A stretch of 64,000 nt of DNA, from positions 62,001 to 126,000 of the forward strand of contig NZ_BCTJ01000001.1 of NCBI RefSeq assembly GCF_001571225.1, given 5' to 3'. The position numbers and the translations under genes are program-made. The notes under the pieces were generated by a model that did not search any database, was not told the origin of the DNA, and saw nothing but the letters and a program-made list of their open reading frames with translations. This stretch comes from Hydrogenophaga palleronii NBRC 102513 (GTDB taxonomy: Bacteria; Pseudomonadota; Gammaproteobacteria; Burkholderiales; Burkholderiaceae_C). Of this stretch, positions 47,187 to 59,010 are shown one piece after another; positions within the stretch are counted from its first letter, which is position 1, and each line of letters starts with the position of its first letter.

Positions 47187-47205
47187 TATGTTGCAGTGCA
47201 ATATA
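47187..47205. promoter_or_regulatory. TTGCA-N-TGCAA dyad upstream of phaZ
   Basis: TATGTTGCAGTGCAATATA is a 19-bp palindrome with one mismatched pair, 18 bp upstream of the phaZ ATG. TGC...GCA dyads are bound by the PHA-responsive repressor PhaR in other bacteria, so it is a candidate PhaR-type operator. No phaR gene is in the window. Confidence 0.5.
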
Positions 47206-47409
47206 TCAGGATGCGCCTCGGCGCGTGAGGGAGAAACCACCAAATCCGCACGGCTGCTGTCACCTTCGTGAAAGAATCGACAGGCCTTTTTGTGCTGCCA
47301 TTCGACGATCTTGCAGCTGGGCCGAATGGCCCCACCTGCGGCATTGCCCCCCATTGCATGCGGGCGCGGCCAGCGCCGCCACCGCCCCTGAACACCGCCA
47401 AACCCCACC

Positions 47410-48291
47410 ATGAGCACCTCTGCCAACCCCACCTCGCCGCGCGCGGCCGCACCCGACCTGGCCGCCCTGCACGCCACGCTCGCTCCCAGCGAGCGCCTGC
47501 CCGTGCTGTTCGTGGGGCACGGCAGCCCGATGAACGTGATCGAGGACAACCCCTGGCGGCGCAGCTGGGAGGCGCTGGGCACCGAGCTGCGTGCGCGCGG
47601 CACCGCGCCGCAACTGATCCTGTGCATTTCCGCGCATTGGTTGACGCCGGGCTGGCAGCTCACGGCCATGAGCGATCCCCGCACCATCCACGACTTTGGC
47701 GGTTTCCCGCAAGCCTTGTTTGACCAGCAATACCCCGCACCCGGTTCGCCGGCGATGGCCAGCGCCATCAGCGAGGCCGTGCGGCAACCCGGTTCGGGCC
47801 AGGCGCTGTTGCTCGACCAGGACGACTGGGGCCTGGACCACGGCAGCTGGTCGGTGCTCAAGCCGATGTTTCCCGAGGCCGACATCCCGGTGATCCAGCT
47901 CAGCATGGACTACCACCGCCCGGCCGCCGAACACTTCGCCATTGGCCGGCAGCTCGCGCAGTTGCGCGAGCGTGGGGTGTTGATCGTGGGCAGCGGCAAC
48001 ATCGTGCACAACCTGCGCGCCATGCGCCGCGAGGCGGCCGACAACCAGGCCTACGACTGGGCAATCGAGTTCGACCGCATCGCCACCGAGCACGTGGCGC
48101 AGGGCCGCCTGGAGGCGCTGAACGACTTTCAGCAACTGGGCGCGCTGTCGCAGATGGCCCACCCGAGCTGGGAGCACTACCTGCCGCTGCTGTACACCGC
48201 TGGCGCGGTGCACGAGGGCGAAGCGCCGCGGTTCTTCAATGAGGGTTTCCAGGGCGCGTCGATCTCCATGCGCTCCGTGCTCTGGGGTTGA
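47410..48291 (+). CDS. ygiD: Class III extradiol ring-cleavage dioxygenase, DODA/YgiD type
   Basis: A 293-residue LigB-like enzyme. Metal-binding His residues lie in VLFVGHGSPMNVI and CISAHWLTPG, with IHDFGGFPQALFDQQYPAPG, DDWGLDHGSWSVLKPMFPEA and GSGNIVHNLRAM characteristic of the 4,5-DOPA extradiol dioxygenase group (YgiD). It cleaves a catechol-type ring next to the hydroxyls; the physiological substrate in bacteria is generally unknown. Divergent from phaZ. An intrinsic terminator follows at 48339-48367. Confidence 0.9.
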   Translation: MSTSANPTSPRAAAPDLAALHATLAPSERLPVLFVGHGSPMNVIEDNPWRRSWEALGTELRARGTAPQLILCISAHWLTPGWQLTAMSDPRTIHDFGGFPQALFDQQYPAPGSPAMASAISEAVRQPGSGQALLLDQDDWGLDHGSWSVLKPMFPEADIPVIQLSMDYHRPAAEHFAIGRQLAQLRERGVLIVGSGNIVHNLRAMRREAADNQAYDWAIEFDRIATEHVAQGRLEALNDFQQLGALSQMAHPSWEHYLPLLYTAGAVHEGEAPRFFNEGFQGASISMRSVLWG

Positions 48292-48338
48292 GGCGAGCCC
48301 AGGCCGTCCCGGGGGGGGGCGTCCCCACGGCGCACATG

Positions 48339-48367
48339 AAAAAAGCCGCTCGATGAGCGGCTTTTTT
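48339..48367. terminator. Bidirectional terminator between ygiD-like and aminotransferase genes
   Basis: Stem GCCGCTC/GAGCGGC with a 3-nt loop, flanked by A6 on the left and T6 on the right, so it can terminate transcription from both convergent genes. Confidence 0.88.
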
Positions 48368-48385
48368 CTGTCGAACCGGTTGGGC

Positions 48386-49582
48386 TCAGACCACCTTGGC
48401 GATGGACTGGCAGACGTGGTCGATGTTCTTGCTGTTGAGCGCGGCCACGCACATGCGGCCGGTGTCGGTGCCGTAAACGCCGAACTCGCTGCGCAGGCGC
48501 ACCATCTGGTCCTTGTTCAGGCCGGAGTAGCTGAACATGCCGATCTGGTCGGTGATGAAGCCCATGTCCTGCTTCACGCCGGCGGCCTTCAGGCCGTCCA
48601 CGAGTTTCTGGCGCATGGCCTTGATGCGCACGCGCATCTCGCCCAGCTCTTTTTCCCACACGGCGCGCAGCTCGGGGTTGTTCAGCACCGCGGCCACCAC
48701 CGCGCCACCGTGGATGGGCGGGTTGGAGTAGTTGGTGCGGATCACGATCTTGAGCTGCGACAGCACGCGCGAGGCTTCCTCTGCGTTTTCGCACAGCACC
48801 GACAGCGCACCCACGCGCTCGCCATACAGGCTGAAGCTCTTGGAGAACGAGGTCGAGACGAAGAAGGTGAGGCCGGCAGCGACGAACTTGCCGATCACCG
48901 CGCCGTCTTCGGCGATGCCGTGGCCGAAGCCCTGGTATGCCATGTCGAGGAAGGCGGTCAGGCCACGTGCCTTGACGACTTCCACCACCTGGTCCCACTG
49001 GGCGGGGGTGATGTCGTAGCCGGTCGGGTTGTGGCAGCAGGCGTGCAGCACGGCGATGGTGCCGGGCGCGGCAGCGTTCAGGCTGGCGAGCATGCCGTCG
49101 AAGTTGACGCCGCGCTTGTCGGCGTCGTAGTAGGCGTAGGTGCCGACCTTGAAGCCGGCGTTGGTGAACAGCGCGCGGTGGTTTTCCCAGCTCGGGTCGC
49201 TGATGAGCACGGTGGCGTCGGGGTTCAGGCGCTTGAGGAAGTCGGCGCCGATTTTCAGGCCGCCGGTGCCGCCGATGGCTTGCACGGTGGCCACGCGGCC
49301 GGACTTCACGGGTTCGGAGTCGGCGCCGAACACCAGGCCCTTCACGGCGGCGTCGTAGGCGGCAATGCCGTCAATCGGCAGGTAACCACGTGCCGAGGGC
49401 TTGTCCATCATGGTCTTCTCGGCGGCCTGCACGCACTGCAGCAGGGGCAGCTTGCCGTTGTCGTCAAAGTAGACGCCGACGCCGAGGTTCACTTTGTTGG
49501 GGTTGGTGTCGGCAGCGAATTGCTCGTTCAGACCCAGAATCGGGTCGCGAGGGGCCATTTCGACAGCGGAGAAGAGGGACAT
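48386..49582 (-). CDS. tyrB: Aromatic/aspartate aminotransferase, class I
   Basis: A 398-residue PLP enzyme of the AspC/TyrB group. [22 protein letters not shown] is the family N-terminus; PLP contacts are in [14 protein letters not shown] and [10 protein letters not shown], with the Schiff-base Lys in [17 protein letters not shown] and substrate Arg regions near the C-terminus ([13 protein letters not shown]). It transfers amino groups between aromatic amino acids or aspartate and 2-oxoglutarate. AGGAAA precedes the ATG. The choice between AspC and TyrB is by general similarity. Confidence 0.9.
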   Translation of the reverse strand: MSLFSAVEMAPRDPILGLNEQFAADTNPNKVNLGVGVYFDDNGKLPLLQCVQAAEKTMMDKPSARGYLPIDGIAAYDAAVKGLVFGADSEPVKSGRVATVQAIGGTGGLKIGADFLKRLNPDATVLISDPSWENHRALFTNAGFKVGTYAYYDADKRGVNFDGMLASLNAAAPGTIAVLHACCHNPTGYDITPAQWDQVVEVVKARGLTAFLDMAYQGFGHGIAEDGAVIGKFVAAGLTFFVSTSFSKSFSLYGERVGALSVLCENAEEASRVLSQLKIVIRTNYSNPPIHGGAVVAAVLNNPELRAVWEKELGEMRVRIKAMRQKLVDGLKAAGVKQDMGFITDQIGMFSYSGLNKDQMVRLRSEFGVYGTDTGRMCVAALNSKNIDHVCQSIAKVV

Positions 49583-49724
49583 GCTGGGGTTTCCTGGGTT
49601 GAGGGCGGAGCAGCCGGCATTTTACCGGCCCCCGGCCGAATCGCGTCCCGTAGCAGAACTGTCACGAACGCCCGATACATTGATTCGGGTTCGTGAACTG
49701 CTTTGGTTCGAGAAGAAATTCCTC

Positions 49725-51047
49725 ATGAAAGTCACGGTGATCGGGTCGGGGTATGTCGGGCTGGTGAGTGGCGCGTGCATGGCCGAGGTGGGCAACGACG
49801 TGCTGTGCCTGGATCTGGACCAGGACAAGATCCGCATCCTGGACGAGGGTGGCATTCCCATCCATGAGCCGGGGCTGCAGGAGATGGTGGCGCGCAATGT
49901 GGCGGCAGGGCGGCTGCGCTTCACCACCGACATCGACCGCGCGGTGCACCACGGCACGGTGCAGTTCATTGCGGTGGGCACGCCGCCCGATGAAGACGGC
50001 TCGGCCGACATGCGTTATGTGCTGGCCGCGGCGCGCAACATCGGCCGGCGCATGACCGACTACAAGATGGTGGTCGACAAGAGCACGGTGCCGGTGGGCA
50101 CGGCCGACCGGGTGAAGGAAGTGATTGCCGAGGAGCTCGGCCAGCGCGGCGTGCAGACGCCGTATTCGGTGGTGTCGAACCCGGAGTTCCTGAAGGAGGG
50201 CGCAGCGGTCGAGGATTTCATGCGGCCCGACCGCATCATCGTCGGCGCTGGCGACGACCAGGCGGTGCACCTGATGCGCGCCTTGTACGCGCCCTTTCAA
50301 CGCAACCACGAACGCATGATCGTCACCGACGTGCGCAGCGCCGAACTCACCAAGTACGCCGCCAACGCCATGCTGGCCACGCGCATCAGCTTCATGAACG
50401 AGCTGGCGAACCTGGCCGAAAAACTGGGGGCTGACATCGAAATGGTGCGCCAGGGCATCGGTTCCGACCCGCGCATCGGTTACCACTTCCTGTACCCGGG
50501 CGCGGGCTACGGGGGTTCGTGTTTCCCCAAGGACGTGAAGGCGCTGATCAGGACCGCGGCGGAAGACGTCGGCCTGGAACTCAAGGTGCTGACCGCGGTG
50601 GAAGCCGCCAACCATGCGCAGAAACATGTGCTGGCCGACAAGGTGAAACGTTGCCTGGGTGCGGACCTGACGGGGCACCACTTCGCGGTATGGGGCCTGG
50701 CGTTCAAACCCAATACCGACGACATGCGCGAAGCGCCGAGCCTGGACCTGCTGGCCGATCTGCTGGCCGCCGGCGCCACCGTCACCGCCTACGACCCGGT
50801 GGCGATGCAGGAGGCCGGGCGGGTGCTGGGCGACGAGCCGCGTGTGCGTTACGCCCGCACGCCCAACGACGCGCTGGAGGGTGCGGACGCGCTCATCATC
50901 GTGACCGAGTGGAAGGAATTCCGCAGCCCGGACCTGGAGACCATCAAGGCCCGGCTCAAACGCCCCTTGATCGTCGACGGCCGCAACCTCTACGACCCGG
51001 CCTGGGTGCGCAGCCAGGGCTTCGAGTACCTGCCCATCGGGCGCTGA
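49725..51047 (+). CDS. ugd: UDP-glucose 6-dehydrogenase
   Basis: A 440-residue enzyme making UDP-glucuronate from UDP-glucose with two NAD+. The Rossmann start is [54 protein letters not shown] and the catalytic Cys in [14 protein letters not shown] follow; the C-terminal UDP-binding domain has [18 protein letters not shown] and [16 protein letters not shown]-glucuronate feeds exopolysaccharide or lipopolysaccharide synthesis. Apparently monocistronic, divergent from the aminotransferase gene. Confidence 0.95.
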   Translation: MKVTVIGSGYVGLVSGACMAEVGNDVLCLDLDQDKIRILDEGGIPIHEPGLQEMVARNVAAGRLRFTTDIDRAVHHGTVQFIAVGTPPDEDGSADMRYVLAAARNIGRRMTDYKMVVDKSTVPVGTADRVKEVIAEELGQRGVQTPYSVVSNPEFLKEGAAVEDFMRPDRIIVGAGDDQAVHLMRALYAPFQRNHERMIVTDVRSAELTKYAANAMLATRISFMNELANLAEKLGADIEMVRQGIGSDPRIGYHFLYPGAGYGGSCFPKDVKALIRTAAEDVGLELKVLTAVEAANHAQKHVLADKVKRCLGADLTGHHFAVWGLAFKPNTDDMREAPSLDLLADLLAAGATVTAYDPVAMQEAGRVLGDEPRVRYARTPNDALEGADALIIVTEWKEFRSPDLETIKARLKRPLIVDGRNLYDPAWVRSQGFEYLPIGR

Positions 51048-51074
51048 GCGAGATCGGGAGCGGCCCGGCCGCGC

Positions 51075-51992
51075 TCAGGCCAGGGTGTGCAGCGGAATGT
51101 CTTTCGCCAGCGCCAGCGCATCCAGCTGCCGGCGTGTCTTGCCCATCAGGAAGGCCGCGATGGCGGCGTGCGTGGCGGGCTGGAACAGCGCCCGCGGATC
51201 GCTGAGCGACAGGCCCGCTGCCGTGCTCAGCGCGGCGGCAAAGTGCGGCTCCAGCGCGGCCACCGCCACGCGCCCGTCCTTGCAGGGGTAGACGCGGTAA
51301 CCGGCGTGCGCACCGCCCACCGCGCCCTTGGGCTGCGTGAGGCCCCAGGTGCGTGGCAGGGCGAGCCAGGCCGCGGCATCCGAGAGCGCCACTTCCCGGA
51401 AACTCCCCTTGCCGCTGCGCTGCTGCGCCAGCACGGCCTGCAGCACGGCTTCGCTCGCCATCAGCGCGCCGCCCATGTCGGCGAACAGGGTGGGTGGCAG
51501 TTCCAGGCCGGTCACCAGGCCGGCGTCGGCCAGGTAGGTGAGGTCGTGCCCGGGTTCTTCGGCGCGTGCGCCGGGCGCGCCCACGATGGCCACCACCGAC
51601 AGCGCCGGGTACTGCTGGTGCAAGGCCTTCCAGCCCAGTTGCAGCTTGACCAGTGCGGAGGGGCGGAAGGAGGTGAGCAGCACATCGGTGCGCGCCAGCT
51701 GTTTGTGCAGCGTGGCCTGGCCGCGCTCGGTCTTGAGGTCGATGCCGAGCACCTTGATGCCGTCGTGCATCTCGGCATAGGCCGGCGGGTTGTACTGGCC
51801 CATGGGGTCGCCCGAGGTGCCGGCGGGCGCGCCCTTCGGCCCGGGCGGTTCGGCCTTGAGGCAGCTCGCGCCCATGGCCTTCAGTCGCATCAGGGCGGCC
51901 GGGCCGGGCAGGTTCAGCGCCAGGCTGAGCACGCGTACGCCGCGCAGGGGTTTGAGGGCCGGGGCGGGCCGGGCAGGGCGGGAGGTGGTCAT
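51075..51992 (-). CDS. CaiB/BaiF-family CoA transferase or racemase, short form
   Basis: A 305-residue class III CoA transferase. LRGVRVLSLALNLPGPAALMRL is the N-terminal motif, then LKAEPPG, IDLKTERGQATL, DVLLTSFRPSAL and the family's Asp region in GHDLTYLADAGL. At 305 residues it is shorter than the ~400 usual for formyl-CoA transferase and closer to alpha-methylacyl-CoA racemase-type members. Members move CoA between acids or racemise 2-methylacyl-CoA. It is convergent with ugd; pobA lies upstream on the same strand but 106 bp away. Confidence 0.85.
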   Translation of the reverse strand: MTTSRPARPAPALKPLRGVRVLSLALNLPGPAALMRLKAMGASCLKAEPPGPKGAPAGTSGDPMGQYNPPAYAEMHDGIKVLGIDLKTERGQATLHKQLARTDVLLTSFRPSALVKLQLGWKALHQQYPALSVVAIVGAPGARAEEPGHDLTYLADAGLVTGLELPPTLFADMGGALMASEAVLQAVLAQQRSGKGSFREVALSDAAAWLALPRTWGLTQPKGAVGGAHAGYRVYPCKDGRVAVAALEPHFAAALSTAAGLSLSDPRALFQPATHAAIAAFLMGKTRRQLDALALAKDIPLHTLA

Positions 51993-52098
51993 GGCGCTTG
52001 TCTCGTTGGGTGGTTGTGCGGCCACTGTAGCGCCAAGCGCTGCGCCAGAAACGCAAACGGGCGACAGTGTCGCCCGTGTGGATGCGCTGGAAAACGCC

Positions 52099-53355
<1,257 letters not shown>

Positions 53356-53397
53356 TTAAAAAGCGCAAGGCCGAACTGCAATGCGGCGGCAGGCGAT

Positions 53398-53436
53398 TTG
53401 CGCGATGATCGGACGCATTGCGCGATCACCGCGCAA
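53398..53436. promoter_or_regulatory. IclR-type operator between pobA and pobR
   Basis: TTGCGCG, 5-nt spacer, CGCGCAA at 53418-53436 is a perfect dyad, and a further TTGCGCG half-site starts at 53398, 20 bp (two helical turns) away. The position, 30 bp before the regulator ATG, and the three-half-site layout resemble IclR/PobR sites. Confidence 0.6.
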
Positions 53437-53465
53437 ATTCAGGGCGCTTGGGCATAATCCCCGGC

Positions 53466-54248
53466 ATGACCCACGCGCTGCCCCCCATCGCCAAAGCCGA
53501 CTTCATCGAGGGCATGGCCAAAGGCCTGGCGGTGCTGGAGAGCTTCGACACCGAGCGCCAGCGCCTCAACGCCACCCAGGCGGCCGAGCGCGCCGGCCTC
53601 ACGCGGGCGGCGGCGCGCCGGCACCTGCTCACGCTGGCCCACCTGGGTTATCTGGAGTCCGACGGCAGCCACTACTGGCTGGCGCCCAAGGTGCTGCGTT
53701 TCTCCGGCAGCTACCTGGCCTCGGCGCGCCTGCCGCGCCTGCTGCAGCCCAGCCTGAACCGGCTCGCGGCGCAGACGCGCGAATCGTTCTCGGCCGCGGT
53801 GCTCGATGGTGACCAGGTGGTGATCGTGGCGCGCAACGTGTCGCTGGGAGGCCAGCGCCTGATGGCGCATGGCCTGCACCTGGGCGCGCGGCTGCCGGCG
53901 CATGCCACCTCCACCGGGCGGGTGCTGCTGGCCGGCCTGCCGCGCGGCGAGTTCTCCACCTGGCTGAAGGGCCGCGAGCTGCCGCGCCTCACTCCGCACA
54001 CCACGGTGGAGCACAAGGCCTTTCGCGCGCTGATCGCGCAGGTGCGCAGCGACGACCTGTCGATTGCGCGTGAAGAGCACGAGCTCGGTGTGTTTGCATT
54101 GGCGGTGCCGCTGCGCAACATGCAGGGCCGCACGGTGGCGGCGCTCAACGTGGTGGCCTCGCCCGAGCGCTTTGAACCGGCGGTGTTCCGCCAGGACTTG
54201 TTGCCGCTGTTGCTGGAGGCGGCGCGCGAGCTGCGGCCGCTGCTCTGA
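53466..54248 (+). CDS. pobR: IclR-family regulator, PobR/PcaR type
   Basis: A 260-residue IclR protein: winged helix (GLAVLESFDTERQRLNATQAAERAGLTRAAARRHLLTL) and a ligand-binding IclR domain (RESFSAAVLDGDQVVIVARN, LGARLPAHATSTGRVLLAGL, REEHELGVFALAVPLRN). DFIEGMAKGLAVLESF is typical of the PobR/PcaU/PcaR subgroup that activates aromatic acid catabolism. It is divergent from pobA, so 4-hydroxybenzoate is the likely effector. Start at 53466 fits the subgroup length. Confidence 0.9.
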   Translation: MTHALPPIAKADFIEGMAKGLAVLESFDTERQRLNATQAAERAGLTRAAARRHLLTLAHLGYLESDGSHYWLAPKVLRFSGSYLASARLPRLLQPSLNRLAAQTRESFSAAVLDGDQVVIVARNVSLGGQRLMAHGLHLGARLPAHATSTGRVLLAGLPRGEFSTWLKGRELPRLTPHTTVEHKAFRALIAQVRSDDLSIAREEHELGVFALAVPLRNMQGRTVAALNVVASPERFEPAVFRQDLLPLLLEAARELRPLL

Positions 54249-54261
54249 GCAGAAGCTGCGA

Positions 54262-54971
54262 TCAGACGCCCAGGTACTGTTCCAGCAGTTCCGGCTGCGC
54301 GTGCAGCTGTTGCGAGCTGCCCTGGAACACCACCTCGCCCTTGACCAGGATCACGTTGACGTCGGTGATCTGCGTCACGTGTTTCCAGTTCTTGTCCACG
54401 ATCACGCTGCTGATGCCGCTCTCGCGGATCAGGCCGCAGATGCGCCAGATCTCGCGCGCGATCAGCGGTGCCAGGCCTTCGGTGGCTTCGTCGAGGATCA
54501 GCAGGTCGGGGTTGGTCATGAGCGCGCGGCCGATGGTGAGCATCTGCTGCTCACCACCGCTGAGCTGCTGGCCGCCGTGGTTCAGGCGTTCGGCCAGGCG
54601 CGGGAAGGTTTCCAGCACGCGGTCATACGTCCAGTCGCGCTGGCCACGGGTGCCGGCGCGGGCCGACATCACCAGGTTCTCGCGCACGCTCAGGTTGCCG
54701 AAGATGCCACGGCCTTCGGGCACGTAGGCCACGCCCAGGCGGGCGATCTCGAAAGTGGGCGCGCCGGTCATGTCCTGGCCCTTCACATGCACCTTGCCGC
54801 CACTCGGTTTGACGATGCCCATGATGGATTTGAGCAAGGTCGTCTTGCCCATGCCATTGCGGCCCATCAGGCCGATGGTCTGGCCCGGCTCGACGGTGAA
54901 GTCCACGCCGCGCAGGATGTGGCTGGCGCCGTAGTGGGTGTGCAGGCCGGTGGCCTGGATCAAAGCGGTCA

Positions 54972-54972
<1 letters not shown>
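54262..54972 (-). CDS. livF: Branched-chain-type ABC transporter ATPase LivF
   Basis: A 236-residue ATPase. Walker A GRNGMGKTTLL, signature LSGGEQQMLTIGRALM and Walker B LLILDEATEGLAP are intact, and the short C-terminal end is typical of LivF. It powers uptake together with LivG. Last gene of the livHMGF order; its ATG overlaps the livG stop by one base. In this setting, beside pobA/pobR, the transported compound may be an aromatic acid rather than an amino acid. Confidence 0.93.
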
Positions 54973-55729
<757 letters not shown>

Positions 55730-55733
<4 letters not shown>

Positions 55734-56722
55734 GGGGCCTCCCGCTTCTTGCTGAACTGGGCCACCACGCCGAGCAGGCCGCGCGGCGCGAACACCACCA
55801 CCAGCACGATGAAGCTGCCCATGAGCAGTTGCCAGTGCTTGGTAAGGTCCTTGAAGAAGTGCATCACGTACTCGAACGCGAAGGCGCCGACGATGGCTCC
55901 GGCAAAGTTGCCCATGCCGCCGAGGATGACCATCATGATCGCGTGCGCGCTCATGTGGAAACCCATCAGCTCGGGGTTCACGTAACCGGTTTGCGCCGCC
56001 CACAGGAAGCCGGCCACACCGGCCAGCGCGCCGGCCAGCGTGAAGGCCGCGAGCTTGTAGCCGAAGGTGCCGTAACCCACGGCGCGCATGCGGTGCTCGT
56101 TGACGCGGATGCCCGACAGCACGCGGCCGAAGGGCGAGAACAGCAGGCGCCGCAGGAAGGCGTACACCAGCACCAGCACCACCAGGGTGAAGTAGAAGAA
56201 GGTGGTCTTGTTCTCGAGGTCGATGCCGGTCCAGCCGAACAGCGAGGCGTCGGGGCGGAAGTTCACGTACAGGCCGTCGGAGCCGCCCAGTGCCTTGTTG
56301 TCGAAGAACAGGAAGAACACCATCTGCGCGAACGCCATGGTGACCATGATGAAGTAGATGCCGTGCGTGCGCACCACGAAGAAGCCGATGATCAGCGCCG
56401 CCAGTCCTGCGCCCAACGCCGAGACGGGCAAGGCCCACCAGAGGCTGATGGGTGTGTCGGCCGGCGTGAGGAAGGCCAGCGCGTAACCGGCGAGGCCGAA
56501 ATAGGCGGCATGGCCGAGCGAGACCAGGCCGGTCACGCCCTGCAGCAGGTCCAGGCTCATCGCGAAGATGGCCAGGATCATCATCTGCGACAGCATCTGC
56601 AGGTAGAAGTCGGCACCCGCCACAGGGATGAGCGGGAAGGCGGCGAGGGCGATGGCGCCCAGCAGCAGGATCACCTGCATGCTGCGCGGCAGCTTTTCCA
56701 GTTGGGCTTTGGGCGAACTCAT
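55730..56722 (-). CDS. livM: Branched-chain-type ABC transporter permease LivM
   Basis: A 330-residue inner-membrane permease with about ten helices. DLLQGVTGLVSLGHAAYFGL, LVVRTHGIYFIMVT-like IIGFFVVRTHGIYFIMVTMA and GMGNFAGAIVGAFAFEY are the family motifs; the EAA-like coupling region is RRLLFSPFGRVLSGIRVNEHRM. It pairs with LivH. Overlaps livH by 4 bp and livG by 4 bp. Confidence 0.92.
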
Positions 56723-57582
56723 TGTTTGAACAGCCCTTCAGGCTTGTAGAGCAGGACAGCGGCCATCAGCATGTAGACCGCCATACCGGCGATCTGGGGC
56801 ACCAGCACCTTGCCGAAGGTGTCGACCAGGCCGACCAGCAGCGCGGCAACCAATGCGCCCCGCACCGAGCCGATGCCGCCGATGACGACCACCACGAAGC
56901 ACATGATCAGCACCGAACTGCCCATGCCCGGGTAGACGCTGGAGATGGGCGAGGCGATCATGCCGGCGATGGCGGCCAGCGCCACGCCGAGCGCGAACAC
57001 CACGCCGTGGATCAGCCGGATGTTGATGCCGAGCGATTCCGTCATCTCGCGGTTGAAGGCGCCGGCGCGGATCTTCATGCCCAGGCGGGTCTTCGAGATG
57101 AGCAGGTACAGGCCAAGCGCGAGCGCGATGCACACGCCCGACATCACCAGGCGGTACACCGGGTAGGACAGGTTGTCGGTCAGCGGGATCGACCAGTTCA
57201 GCATCTCGGGCACCTGCACCGAGTGCACGTCGTCGCCCCAGAAGATGGAGCGCATTTCTTCAAAGATGTAGATCAGGCCAAACGTCAGCAGCACCTGGTC
57301 CAGGTGGTCGCGTTTGTAGAAGTGGCGGAACAGCAGCCATTCGAGCAGCCAGCCGAAGATGACCGCGATGACGGTGCCCAGCACGATGGCCAGCACCAGG
57401 CTGTTGAGCTGCGACACCAGGAACCAGGCGAGGTAGGCGCCCAGCATGTAGAAGCTGCCATGCGCGAGGTTGACCACGCCCATGATGCCGAAGATCAGGG
57501 TCAGTCCGGCGGCCAGCATGAACAGCAACAAGCCGTACTGCAGGCTGTTGAGCAGCTGGATCAGGAAATTGGCAAGGTCCAT
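56719..57582 (-). CDS. livH: Branched-chain-type ABC transporter permease LivH
   Basis: A 287-residue permease. LLNSLQYGLLLFMLAAGLTLIFGIMGVVNLAHGSFYMLGAY is the LivH N-terminus; GMKIRAGAFNREMTESLGIN is the coupling loop and GIGSVRGALVAALLVG the conserved C-terminal motif. Start ATG 57582 fits the family; the frame is open further upstream through the intercistronic hairpin and that part is not coding. Confidence 0.92.
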   Translation of the reverse strand: MDLANFLIQLLNSLQYGLLLFMLAAGLTLIFGIMGVVNLAHGSFYMLGAYLAWFLVSQLNSLVLAIVLGTVIAVIFGWLLEWLLFRHFYKRDHLDQVLLTFGLIYIFEEMRSIFWGDDVHSVQVPEMLNWSIPLTDNLSYPVYRLVMSGVCIALALGLYLLISKTRLGMKIRAGAFNREMTESLGINIRLIHGVVFALGVALAAIAGMIASPISSVYPGMGSSVLIMCFVVVVIGGIGSVRGALVAALLVGLVDTFGKVLVPQIAGMAVYMLMAAVLLYKPEGLFKQ

Positions 57583-57620
57583 GAAACGGAGGCGGCGAGC
57601 AGCGGGGAAATTGGAGGGGT

Positions 57621-57655
57621 AAAAAACAGACCAGCGCCTGTGGGCGCCGGTCTGT
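57621..57655 (-). terminator. Intercistronic hairpin with T run between the binding-protein gene and livH
   Basis: Arms CAGACC-GCGCC and GGCGC-GGTCTG with a short loop, followed on the minus strand by six T residues. It lies 33 bp after the binding-protein stop and 39 bp before livH, a placement that usually lets the binding protein be made in excess over the membrane subunits. Confidence 0.7.
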
Positions 57656-57687
57656 AAAGGCAAGAAAGCAGGAAACGCGGGCGGTCT

Positions 57688-58875
57688 TCAGCCCATGCGG
57701 CAGCCGGTGGCCGGATCGGCCACCGCCTTCTGTGCAATGCCGATCACCTTGTTTTCCTTGTTCTCGACCTTGCGCATGTAGATGTCCTGGATCGGGTTGT
57801 GGGCCTTGCTCATGGTCCACTTGCCACGCGGGCTGTCGATCTCGGCGCCTTCCATGGCGGCGTACAGGGCCTTTTTGTTGTTGAGGTCGCCCTTGACGGC
57901 ATTGGCGCCCTTGATCAGCAGCAGGCCGGTGTCGTAACCCTGCACCGCATACACGTCGGGCTGCAGGCGGAACGCCTTCGCGTAGTCCAGGCGGAACTGC
58001 TTGTCGCGTGGCGTGTTCAGCGAGTCACCGTAGTGCATGGTGGTCAGCACGCCGTTGGCGGCCGCACCGGCGGCTTCGAGCGTGCCCTCGGTCAGGAAGC
58101 CCGAGCCGTACAGCTGGATGCTCTTGTTCAGGCCGGCCGCGGCAAAGTCGCTCATGAACTTGGCGGCACCGCCACCGGCGAAGAAGCAGGCCACGGCATC
58201 GGGCTTGAGCGAGGCGATCTCGGTCAGCAGCGCCTGGAATTCCACGTTGGGGAAGGGCAGGCCGAGCTTCTTCATGATCGTGCCGCCTGCGGCTGTGTAA
58301 CTTTGTTCGAAGCCTTCAAAGGCCTCGTCGCCCGCGGCGTAGTTCCAGGTGATCCACACGGCCTTCTTGTGGCCGTTGGCCACCATGGCCTTGCCCAGCG
58401 CCAGCGTCGGCTGTGAGTTGCTGAACGAAGTGCGGAACACGTTGGGCGCGCATTGGGCGCGGGTGGCCACGTGCACGCCGGCGTTGGGGATCAGGTTGAG
58501 CACACCGGTGTCGCGTGCCACCTTGTGGATGCCCATCTGCACGCCCGAGTGCACGGTGCCGACCAGCACGTCGACCTTGTCGCGTTGCACCAGGCGGGTG
58601 GCGTTCTCGATGCCCTTGGCCGGGTTGGATTCGTCGTCAACCTTGAAGTACTCGACCTCACGGCCACCCAGCTTGCCGCCTTGCTCGTTGAGGGCCATGC
58701 GGAAACCGTTCTCGATCGCCACGCCCAGCTGGGCGAAGGTGCCGGTGTAGGGCAGCATGAAGCCCACCCGCACCTTGTCGGACTGGGCGCGCACGATTTG
58801 TGGCAGCAGCAGGCCGGTGGATGCTGCGCCGATCACGGCGGCGCTGCGGGTCAGAACGATTCGGCGGGTGGTCAT
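57688..58875 (-). CDS. ABC transporter substrate-binding protein, LivJ/aromatic-compound type
   Basis: A 395-residue periplasmic binding protein (Peripla_BP_6). The signal sequence MTTRRIVLTRSAAVIGAASTG ends near VRAQ; VRVGFMLPYTGTFAQLGVAIENGFRMAL, VDVLVGTVHSGVQMGI and VYAVQGYDTGLLLIKG are family motifs. AGGAG lies 8 nt before the ATG. This subgroup is often linked to aromatic acids such as 4-hydroxybenzoate, consistent with the adjacent pobA/pobR. First gene of the operon; an attenuating hairpin follows. Confidence 0.9.
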   Translation of the reverse strand: MTTRRIVLTRSAAVIGAASTGLLLPQIVRAQSDKVRVGFMLPYTGTFAQLGVAIENGFRMALNEQGGKLGGREVEYFKVDDESNPAKGIENATRLVQRDKVDVLVGTVHSGVQMGIHKVARDTGVLNLIPNAGVHVATRAQCAPNVFRTSFSNSQPTLALGKAMVANGHKKAVWITWNYAAGDEAFEGFEQSYTAAGGTIMKKLGLPFPNVEFQALLTEIASLKPDAVACFFAGGGAAKFMSDFAAAGLNKSIQLYGSGFLTEGTLEAAGAAANGVLTTMHYGDSLNTPRDKQFRLDYAKAFRLQPDVYAVQGYDTGLLLIKGANAVKGDLNNKKALYAAMEGAEIDSPRGKWTMSKAHNPIQDIYMRKVENKENKVIGIAQKAVADPATGCRMG

Positions 58876-59010
58876 TGTTGTCTCCTGTGGATGGTTTGCC
58901 GGGATGCGGTTCACTGTAGACGTGGGGTCCGGGGCTGGCGATCCAGAATTACCCGTACTTGAGGCCTAAAATATTTATGGGTGAATTGGAACTCGTGGCC
59001 CGCAGCGCGC

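Noticed and set aside
47181..47201. Possible sigma-54 promoter upstream of phaZ (TGG...TTGCA)
   Set aside because: The spacing between GG and GC elements is wrong for the -24/-12 consensus; the palindrome explains the TTGCA better.
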